A stretch of DNA of 64,000 nt from NCBI GenBank assembly GCA_019096155.1, contig JAHCVI010000002.1, positions 1,364,001 to 1,428,000 on the forward strand. The letters run 5' to 3'. The notes beneath the pieces are model-generated. The model had not been told where the DNA came from. It saw only the letters and a list, made by a program, of their open reading frames with translations, and searched no databases. Within the stretch, counting starts at the first letter, position 1, and every line of letters starts with the position of its first letter. Below, in pieces: positions 55,553 through 64,000 of this stretch. The translations under genes were made by a program, and so were the position numbers. This DNA is from Staphylotrichum longicolle. Taxonomy: Eukaryota > Ascomycota > Sordariomycetes > Sordariales > Chaetomiaceae.

Positions 55553-58500
55553 ATGGACCGCGCCCCAGCGACAGAACGCCTGTCGGCCTCCGTAGCCGCG
55601 TGGGCCAAACTTCTCAACATCTCCCGCGTCCGCCGCCTGGATCCGGACACGTTCGCCTCGTACCTCCCGTACCACTTCGACAAGCACCCGCTCCCGCCCA
55701 TCATCATCGCCGACCTGCTGCTGCGCGCGACCGAGCGCTACCATGACAGCCTTGATCCACGCTTCCCCTTATATCTCAAGGCCCTGCTCAATCAGCGACG
55801 CGTCGACGCGCCAGTCGTGCTGCGCGCCCTGTTCAAATACTCATCGATACACAACCGGGTGTCGTCGCAGGCTGACGGCGCGTTGACGGGGGAGGGGCTT
55901 ACGAAGGAGGTGGAGGAACAATTCCAGAAGCAGCAGATTGTGAGGTTTCGGAACTCGTATGCCGACGAAGAGAGCATACTCTGGCGCCTCGCGCAGCTTG
56001 TCCACCAGGGACGCGGCATCACGACGCCTAAGAAGGTGATCCAGGTGACCAAGGTGTTGATCGCATGGATGCGCCTGTTCACCGAGGCCGCTGCGGCTTT
56101 TTCCCGGGACGCGTTTCACGGTCTAGAAGCGAGGGACGAGACCGAGGACTCGAGAAATGCCTTTGTCCTCTTCATGGTGGCCTTTAGCGAGAGTCCGCGG
56201 GTTCGGCATACGCTGGGCAAGCCGATCTGTAAAGGTAGGGATGCATGCTAATTCAAGGCTGAAGACTTGGGATTGACGATTGCATAGGCATCTGCAAGAC
56301 GTTCTCAGACGCTCTGAAAGGCTTCCTTCCGTGTGTCATGCAAGCGCTCCCTCATGTGGCCAGTCACCTCGAGGTATTTCGGGCCGAGACGCTTGGCCAA
56401 CACCTGCCGGCGGAGAAGAAGGATGCCGCCGAAGTGAACAACTACATGGACAGTCTTATCGGCTTGGACACCGTCCAGATTCCTGAGCTGCCGATCGTCA
56501 ACTCCCGAGCCGGTCTCTACATCTATCTCAGCGCTGCGGTAAGCTCCTTTTGGCCCCAGAACTGAACGCAAATCGGTCATGCTAACGGGAGAAAAAGCTC
56601 GTGGGGCGGCCCATGATTGACGACAGCGCGCTTTTCACATACCTACACAACAGATATCAGGTTCGCACATTTAGCGGTGACGATCTGTATGGAACTGGCA
56701 CTCACACCGAAGCAGGGAGACGTACAATTGACAGCCGTCCAACTCATCCTAGCATCTTTCGACCTCCTCGCAAACGCAGTCTTCCGTAACGAGGGGCCCA
56801 AGACCGGCCACCTCCTCAAATCCTACGTGGTCAACAAAGTTCCTCTCATCCTCGTCTCGCTGGCGAGCACCTCAACCATGTACCCTTTTAACGCCGAGCT
56901 GTGCATCACCGAAGCGTTAGGGCAGGTTGACACCAACATCTTCCCCACGCTATCTGGCATGTTTGACATGACCAACACCAACACGTCGTTCCACGATTCG
57001 GTTCGGCAGGATTTTTGCTTTTCGTGCCAGCTGCACGGCTTGCTCTCGCCGGCGGCAACAGAGAATCTCCTCGGCGACATCACTTACCAATCCTTACCAG
57101 ACGAGGGCCGCTATGTGAAAGAGAATCTAGTCCAGTCATGTCTCCAGGATGTCGACAGAACGCAGAAGCTTATTGGCGAACTGGATAACATGAACGGGAA
57201 TGTGGGCGCGGCCGCCCAGGCAATCGTTGAGGTATGAATGTGTGCGAAATAAACCGTGATGGGCTGTTGCTGATCCTTGTCGTAGGTCATCGACAACCTC
57301 TGCCGAAACAAGGAGACCATGACTCTCAAGCAGCTGTGCAGTCAACTTGCCTCCAAGCCTCTTCTCCTCGACGTCCTCCTGCTCTTTGACAAGCCACAAA
57401 AGATTCTCCATCCCCTGTGCGAGCTTCTCGACAACTGGGCCGGTTACGAGGAGGACCAGGGGGAGTACCAGCCGGTCTACGAAGAATTGGGGTCCATACT
57501 GATTCTTCTGCTCGCCTTTGCCTACCGGTACAATCTATCGCCCGCAGATCTCGGCGTTCGCTCGCCAGACTCGTTTGTAGGGAAACTCCTGGCCGGTGGT
57601 AATCTCTGCCGCCCGCTGGAGGAGCTGAGCGAGCAGGAGAAGTCTCACTTGAATGGCTGGATCCACGGGCTGTTTGACAACGAAGCCGGCGGTCTCGGGG
57701 ATGAGCTCATGGCTTCATGCCCGCCGCAGGACTTCTATCTGCTTATCCCTACGCTCTTCCACCAGATCGTCACTGGGCTGAGCGCGGGGTATTTGACGGA
57801 CGAAATGCTTAAAGGCGGTCTCGAGTACCTGCTCGACATCCTCCTCTTGCCGTCTCTGGTTCCGGCTATCTTATACCTCTCAAATCAACTGTGGGTCGGC
57901 GGGCCTCAGTTCCAATCCGCCATCATCAAAATTCTTCAGATCATCGTTCGACCAAGCTCCATCTCGAACGAGGCGTCATCCATGCTCTCGGCGGTCCTAA
58001 ACATCGTGGCCAAGCCACTTGAACACGCACTCCGCTCTTACCAGCGGCAGGACCCTAAGTGTCAGGAGGTCGAGCCTCTGCTGCGCGCCATCAAAGAGAA
58101 CCTCGCTCTGTCCCGCCGAACCGGCGGCGCGGACCACACAGAGCTCGAGTCCTGGTGCAGCACGCACATCAACAACGGCACGAACAACACAAACACCGCC
58201 ACCCCTACCCCCCACGCGGGCCTCTCTGCCGCGGTCCGCCACACCGTACAGAGCGTCACCCAGTGGGCCCAGCACCCACCCCTCACCGGCATGCCGGCCA
58301 CCTACACGCACCGCCAGACCCTCGCCGCCGTCAAGATGCTCGGCGCGAAGCGTCTCCTCGCGCTCCTCCTCGACGAACTCAAGTCACTCGCCGACAACTC
58401 CGACCTCGCCAGCATCGCCTACGACGTCGCGACCGCCATCATCTGCGCGCCCGACGTCACCAGCGACCCCTCCCTCGCCGCCGCGTCCAGCAGCAGCAGC

Positions 58501-59043
58501 ACCACCGGCACCGGCCCCGGCTCAGGTACCACCAACGCCGCCATCGGTGCTGCTGGTGCCGCGGACGCGCCCGCGGAGAACGAACCCGCCCCGCCGCAGC
58601 AGCGCCGCATCACGCTGCGCGAGGCGCTCAAGGCCGAGGCGGACGACTGGCGGCGCGTCCAAAAGGCGGACCCGCTCCTGGCCGAGGCGGTGGTGCGTCT
58701 GTACCGGCGCGTGGAGGCGCAGACGGCGCTGCCGCCGCCCGAGGTCGAGGCCGACGCTGCCGCTGCTGCTGCCGCTGCTGCTGCCGCGGCGGCGGCGGCG
58801 GCGGCGGCCATGCTACAGCCTGAGCTCTCGGGGTTAGGCGTCGGCGTGGGCGTGGGCGGGGACGGGGGCCTGGGGGATGCGATGGCTGCGGAGCTGCAGC
58901 ATCATGACGGGATGGGACTGGACGGGGCGCTGGATGGGTCGGATCTGGGGGGCTTGGGGGCGACGTGGGGGTTCGGATCTCGGGGGAGATGGGATCTTTG
59001 GGGGGAGTTTGGGGCGGACTTTTCGGGTGGGATATGGATTTGA
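55553..59043 (+). CDS. MED5: Mediator of RNA polymerase II transcription subunit 5 (Med5/Nut1)
   Basis: Five exons: 55553-56234, 56288-56538, 56598-56660, 56716-57231 and 57286-59043, with introns of 53-59 nt, giving 1089 aa. Med5 belongs to the Mediator tail module and conveys activator signals to RNA polymerase II. The protein is almost entirely helical. Family stretches include WAKLLNISRVRRLDPDTFASYL, GRPMIDDSALFTYLHNRYQ joined to GDVQLTAVQL, DLLANAVFRNEGPK, EEDQGEYQPVYEELGSI, AFAYRYNLSPADLGVRSPDS and GGLGDELMASCPPQDFYLL. The C-terminal 250 residues are low complexity, with a Ser/Thr/Gly tract, a poly-Ala run of about 17 and a Gly-rich end. The 63-nt third exon and its GTTCGC donor are unusual, but phase and protein continuity require them. 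Confidence 0.92.
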
Positions 59044-60683
59044 GTTAGGTGGGGGAGCGAAGTTGGTGCTACCGGGCGGATGAGAAAAGGGAGGAGCGAA
59101 GAGAAGAGTCAGGTGGATTGCGTTGCGTTGCGACTGCGCTTTTTTGTTCTTCTGACTCTGGAAGGGAGATGGCTGGATATGGGGGTTTATAGCGTGCATT
59201 TTGAGGAAAGGCCATGATATGTTCGGCATGTTCGTGTTGTGTGTTGGGATTTTGGGATTGTGACTGTGTTTCGATTGTTTCATCAGAACCCAGCTGTGGG
59301 ATATTGCACGGTTATGGGTGCACTTCAGGAGTCTCGGAACTTTGTCGAGTGTAAACAGGCAGAACTACGGCTGATATTGGTGTTCTCGAGTGCCATGTCT
59401 CCATGTGCGGGGGAGAGATGAGCGTTGCACTGAGTCGTCCCGTCGCTGCGGTTATCCGCCCGTTTAGATTGTCTTGAACGGCATAGGTCCCGGTTGTTAA
59501 TTGAGGCATGCCGGTCCGATGCATGGATCTGCGGTAACAACAATTTGGAGCCGAAAGCTTCGCTTTTGTTTCTTGTTCCCACATCGAATCAAAACCAGTC
59601 TCTGTTTGAGGAAACAAAGCATGCAGGGTCGGGAGAGGTGACGGAGAACTGTTACGGAATACTCCGTCCTCTGCTGGGGTGTGACCAAGGTGCCTTGCAG
59701 AGCTGTCTTTCGTCCCTCATTTCCATGGCTCGTTTCCTCCCAACAACAACAAAAAAAGCAGAGAGCCTTGCCAAGCGACCCGGAAAACACAAACTTCAGA
59801 TGACAGTCGCAAGCCACAACAAGACCTGGATCAATCCACCACATCCCGAGCTGGCCCATCGACCGATATTCCGTCGATTCTCAGCCTCCCCGTCCCCCAA
59901 AATGCAACATGGCTCATGGGCCGCAGAAAGTGCCAGGGCCAAGGACCGTGGCGGAGGGCTTGTTTGGCGCCAAGACGCCAGCCCATGCCCCCGCTGCCCG
60001 CCACCGATGTCCGCGTTGGGCTTAACGCCCCAATAATTCACGCGCCTGGAGCCGGCCTTCTTCAATCCCCCGGCTTACGGCTGATCGGCGGCTGTTGTCG
60101 TGCCGTGGTTGTGCAGCTTCGAGCGCTCAATGAGTGTGCTCACGAGGCAGAAAGGAGAGGGGTATGCTTTGGGACGTCGAGAGGAAAGCAGTTCTGGAAT
60201 CGAGAGGGGGTCTTAAGAGCTAGCGATGGCGTGGAATCGGGAGCACGTCGACCTCCCTCGAGGATGCCCGGGGCTCGTCAGGCAGACCGCCATCCAACAC
60301 ACTGATTCCCTGCGTCCAACGACATAAGTCACTATCCTCTTCCGAGATCGAGCCGCGCTAAGGGGGGCTTTTCACTGAGGCACCGCCCACCAATGGCACC
60401 CCATCCGTCCCATCCAATAATCGACTCGTCGTGCTGTTCAGCTCGGCGTCTGGCGTGGGTCTAGAGCCACAGAGCCTCATGAGTGCCAGCACTCAAAAGC
60501 GGGACCCAGCCGTTGCCGCGCCCAGCTCCCCCAGCTCCCCGGTTCCCCTCATGAAACTTTCTGGCCCGAGACGCTGAGCCTGTGGTGTTCCCTCGAAACG
60601 CGCCTGTTTGACGACGGCCTTGTTGGGTTCACTTCTCCAGCCAAACTGGTTCACCACCTGCTTCCATTCTCTTCTCCAGGGCC
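59044..60683. other. Intergenic region
   Basis: About 1.6 kb between tandem plus-strand genes. It is T-rich near the MED5 end. Short frames exist without family resemblance. It presumably contains the MED5 3' UTR and the promoter of the next gene. Confidence 0.45.
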
Positions 60684-62140
60684 ATGAGGAAAGCCCTCCG
60701 CTGCGCAGCCTTGAGCTGTGCTCTCGGCGTGGCTCAATCCAAGGCGTTGAAGTGGAGTGAGCAAGAGCCAAGATGGGTTCCTGCCCAAGAGACTCTTCTT
60801 GGCTTCATGCCCTCTCTCGGCATGGCGCCCCCGACACCGACACCTCCGCCGCTCGCGGCTCGGACCAAGGAACGGCTAGAGGCTCGTGATACAGACCGGA
60901 ATACGTGCGGCTATGCCGGCGGGACGCTTGGTGGGTTTGATCTTGGTTCTTGCGACCATCCTGGCTCAACTAACACGTCGCAGAGTCGTCGCTCTGGTGT
61001 GCCGCAACGGCCCGCTGTGTCTACAACTCGCTGAACTCACATATCGGGTGCTGTGATGACACGTCAAGTGCTTGCCCGGTGTGGACAACATGCTATGACT
61101 CGACGGACCGGGCAAGCTTTACGTCAAACAACGGCCTCACCTTGTGGTGGTATGTGTCTTCGCCGGCACTCCCCGGCACTGCGATACAAATGCTGACATG
61201 TCACAGCGGCGATTCATCATACCCCCATTGTATCACTCATCTGTACCAAGACTCTGCCCTCCGCGGCTACAGTCTTCTGGGTTGTGCCGTTGCCGCCGGC
61301 ACGGGGCAGATCTGGTACACCCCGTTCATCAGCTCGACATCCAAGCGGTCCAGCACGACAGTCATTGCCACCACCACCAGCAGCTCCACCACCAGCTCGA
61401 GCTCGAGCTCAAGCTCAACCACACCTCCAACCCCGCCCCCGACTCCCGACCCGCCATCCTCCACCCCGATCGGCGCCATTGTCGGCGGCGTCGTAGGCGG
61501 TCTCGGCGCGATCGCCCTGATCATCATCGGCATCTGGATCCTCAAGCGCCAAAATGACAAGCAAAAGAAGAAGCACGCCGATGAAGCCGCTGCCGCGGCC
61601 GCCGCAACAGCAGCAGCAGGAGGAGGAGGTGGCCACCCCGCTCCAGAGCCCGGCCTCGAGCACATGTCCCAGCTCCCGCCCAACAACCAAGGCTACTACC
61701 ACCCCGGCACGGGCCCCTCGGGCTTCGCCCATCTCGACCCGCGCGCCAGCATGGCCAAGCCGCCCGTCGCCTACAGCACCGCCGGCAGCACCCTCTACGC
61801 CGGCGACCAGACCATCTCGTCGGCCCCCACCTCGCCGCCGCACAGCCCGCCGCCGCCGGGGTACAATGTGCATGGGACGCCGTCGCCCCCGCCACAGCAG
61901 CAGCAGGGATACGGCCAGCCGCGCAACCAACAGCAAGGTTATGACCAGTATGGCAACGTCTCGCCTGGGGCAGGGCATCCTGGGGTTGGGTATCCACAGC
62001 AGCAGCAGCAGCAGCAGCACCCGCAGCACCCGCAGCAGGGGTATGGTCAGCAGGGCTATGGTGCTGGTGGTGGTGCTGGTGGGTATGCGGCTGAGTTGCC
62101 GGCGCAGAGGGGGGATGGGGAGTTGAGAGAGTTAGCGTGA
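60684..62140 (+). CDS. Secreted/cell-surface single-pass protein with Cys-rich ectodomain and Ser/Thr stalk
   Basis: Three exons (60684-60930, 60984-61149, 61207-62140), introns of 53 nt (donor GTGGGT, branch ACTAAC) and 57 nt (donor GTATGT, branch GCTGAC), 448 aa. A signal peptide (MRKALRCAALSCALGVAQS) is followed by a Cys-rich ectodomain (NTCGYAGG, SLWCAATARCVYN, IGCCDD, VWTTCYDS, LTLWCGDSS). A Ser/Thr stalk, a Pro-rich spacer, one membrane span (IGAIVGGVVGGLGAIALIIIGIWIL) and a basic stop-transfer KRQNDKQKKK come next, then a cytosolic tail rich in Pro, Gly, Gln and Tyr. The architecture recalls fungal WSC/Mid2-type cell-wall sensors, but the ectodomain is not a recognisable WSC domain. 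Such proteins are common in Sordariomycetes, mostly without known roles. Confidence 0.78.
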
Positions 62141-62440
62141 GGGGCCAAGTGGGAGAGTTGAGGAGTGGGGTGATATTAATGTGAAGGAATGACCGGACTC
62201 AATCATGTTTGAGCGGTGCTTTTTTGGACAGATATGAGCTCAAAGATGGGGAATGGATATATGATTTTCGTATCAATACTTGGTGGGTGTGGACAGGATT
62301 TGATGATGCGTCGATCCGTTGAATATACCACATATCTTCATTGCCATCAGGTGTGTGTAACTTGCGACAATGGAGGAAACTCGAATGTTCCCAACCCCGG
62401 CTCGAGTCCTCTGGACCCGGCTTCAACGCCGCACCACCAC
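62141..62440. other. Short convergent intergenic region
   Basis: 300 bp between two genes, tail to tail. It contains only presumed 3' UTR sequence. Confidence 0.5.
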
Positions 62441-64000
62441 CTAAATCTTGCTCCTCCTCCACTTGGCATACGGATGCTCCTCGCTGACGCTCTCGGGCAC
62501 AAGATGGTCCACCGCCCGCGTGTTCAACAGACCGGGGTGCAGCTCGTCCAAGCTCGTGACGCCGCACATCTTCATGGTCGTTACCAGCTCGTCGTTGAGG
62601 ACTAATGATCTCTGTCAGCCAAGCAGTCCATCTCCGAGTTAAAAAAAAGGAAAAAAAAAATAAATCAGGGGCGAACTCACTCTCCAACACCCTCCTGACA
62701 CCCTCCTTGCCGTATCCCAGCCCTACGCCACCAAAAAGCGTCAGCAATCTATTTCCACCTCCTATCCTCAAAGCAAGCACAACAACGCCCCCAAACACGA
62801 CAAACCCACCAACAACAGGAGAAAAAGAAGGACATACCATAAAGCACCCCCCTCCCCACGCCCACCCCCGCGCCCCCAGACACAGCGCCTTGAACACATC
62901 CGTCCCCCTCCCCACCCCGCCCTCCACAAACACCTGCACCCTGTCAAACACCTCGGGGCAGCAGCGCTGCAGCTCCAGCAGCACCAGCACGCTCGCGGGC
63001 GCCGTGTCGAGGCTGCGGCCGCCGTGGTTCGAGAGCACGATGCCGTCGGCGCCGGCGTCGGCGGCGCGCAGCGCGTCGCGCGCCGTCTGGACGCCCTTGA
63101 CGACCAGGGGGACGTCCGGAGGGAGGCGGGCGCGCAGCCAGGGGAGGGTGCGGCGCCAGGTGAGCGAGGGGGAGATGTACGAGGCCATGAGGCGGCCGAG
63201 GGCGGAGCCGCGGGCGTCGGTGGTCGGGGTGAGCTGCGTGGCCATGGGGGTTGTTGTGGAGGGGGGGAGGGAGGCGGAGGCGGAGACGCGCTCGTCGGCT
63301 TCGCGCTTGCCCGGGACGGGGGCGTCGACGGTGAGGAAGACGCCTTTTATCAGCGGGGCGTTGTTGGGGGTAGAAGAGGAATCGGGGTGGGTGAGGGAGT
63401 GGAGGAGGGCTTCGGTGTTGGGCGCGTGCTTGTCAACGTAGAGCTGGAGGAAGATGGGGACTGGGTCGTCGGAGGCGGACGGGTGCTCTGCCGCGGCGCG
63501 GACGACGTCGGCGACGGAGAAGCTGGCGCTCGTGCTGACGATTTGGGCGACGCCGCCGAGCTCTTTGCAGGCACGGGCGATCTCGAGCTCGCCATCTGGA
63601 TGGACGGTCTTGCCGAGGGAAGTGGGCGAGACAAATATCGGGGAGGCGACGGGCTGGTTCAAGATGGTGGTTTTTAGGGAGACCGGGGCGGATACGTCAA
63701 CCAGGACGCGCGGGCGGAGGGTTATCTCGGAGTAGGCCGTGCTGTTGCGGCGATGCGTGTGGCAGTCGGTGGCAGCCGACGAGATGAAGGCTAGTGTTTT
63801 AGGCGGGAGAAAGGTGTGGGCTGCGAGGCGGAAGTCATTGACAGATATCAGACTGGATAGCGGGGGTTTGGTCGGTGTTGTTTCCCTTGGTGAAGGTGAA
63901 GGTGAAGGTGAGCCAGGGGGTGGCGGCGAGGAGAGACGGCCAAGGTGTTTAGAGACAGGGAGGATGGACTTGACGAGCGAGGAGGAATGGACAGCATTGT
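62441..64000 (-). CDS. FMN-dependent alpha-hydroxy-acid dehydrogenase (cytochrome b2-like), 5' end outside window
   Basis: Partial gene. The frame is open from the right edge to 62838, then exons 62722-62681 and 62601-62441 follow after introns of 115 and 79 nt (donors GTATGT and GTGAGT). Family enzymes oxidise L-lactate or related 2-hydroxy acids with FMN. Visible signatures are NDFRLAAHTFLPP, AFISSAATD, YSEITLRPRVL, LVVKGVQTARDALRAADAG with the catalytic Lys, SNHGGRSLDTAP with the active-site His and Arg, VEGGVGRGTDVFKALCLGARG, and the C-terminal LVTTMKMCGV. After CLGARG the next motif (VGVGRGVLYG) lies one base out of frame at a G-run (62865-62869). An uncorrected frame reads through intron sequence. 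The N-terminal part, where a cytochrome b5 domain would sit, is off the window, so lactate dehydrogenase and simple 2-hydroxyacid oxidase cannot be told apart. Confidence 0.83.

Noticed and set aside
1..64000. CRISPR arrays, prophage, insertion sequences or a biosynthetic gene cluster
   Set aside because: The window is eukaryotic with spliced genes. No regularly spaced repeats, transposase, reverse transcriptase, polyketide or peptide synthetase signatures were seen.

Overview
The window looks like nuclear DNA of a filamentous ascomycete, most likely a Sordariomycete close to the Sordariales (Neurospora/Chaetomium-like). The reasons are short introns (52-115 nt, a few of 224-284 nt) with GT..AG ends and CTRAY branch sites, GC-rich coding sequence, families restricted to filamentous fungi, and a 24-residue lipopeptide pheromone precursor nearly identical in plan to Neurospora MFA-1. 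I infer nineteen protein-coding genes, one pheromone gene and one tRNA gene. Exon borders were set by eye from splice signals, reading phase and protein-family logic, and no transcript data were available. Several open frames in the window begin at non-ATG codons, so starts were moved to real ATGs.

Layout. 1-12.5 kb: PI-specific phospholipase C (+), a DHHC palmitoyltransferase of the Pfa3 type (-), a C2H2 zinc-finger protein with a scrambled last exon (-), and a tail-anchored UBE2J1-like ubiquitin-conjugating enzyme (+). 13-25 kb: the B-block subunit of TFIIIC (-, 2243 aa), a small basic CCDC137-like protein (-), an Aim6-like phosphodiesterase-fold protein (+) and cyanase (+). 25.2-27.9 kb: the mfa-type pheromone gene with four copies of a decamer upstream, a long gene-free stretch, and tRNA-Thr(AGT). 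27.9-32.5 kb: the ribosome-biogenesis factor Ebp2 (+) and the MYND protein Mub1/SamB (-). 32.5-36.6 kb is gene-poor. 36.6-48.6 kb: a two-pass membrane protein with a frameshift (-), a Zrg17-like cation-efflux protein (+), the Dug3 glutamine amidotransferase (-), the mitochondrial dynamin Mgm1 (+) and the ER protein Irc22/TRAP-alpha (-). 48.6-53.4 kb is a second gene-poor block. 53.4-64 kb: a fungal protein of unknown function (+), Mediator subunit 5 (+), a single-pass Ser/Thr-rich surface protein (+), and an FMN-dependent alpha-hydroxy-acid dehydrogenase (-) that runs off the right edge.

This is a normal housekeeping neighbourhood with no cluster logic: adjacent genes serve unrelated processes (lipid signalling, palmitoylation, Pol III and Pol II transcription, rRNA processing, proteasome-gene control, ER translocation, glutathione turnover, mitochondrial fusion). 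The most distinctive locus is the pheromone gene with its repeated upstream element. A second theme is quality. Four genes show reading-frame changes inside otherwise conserved sequence, at least one of them in a G-run. That pattern points to indel errors in the assembly rather than to four pseudogenes.
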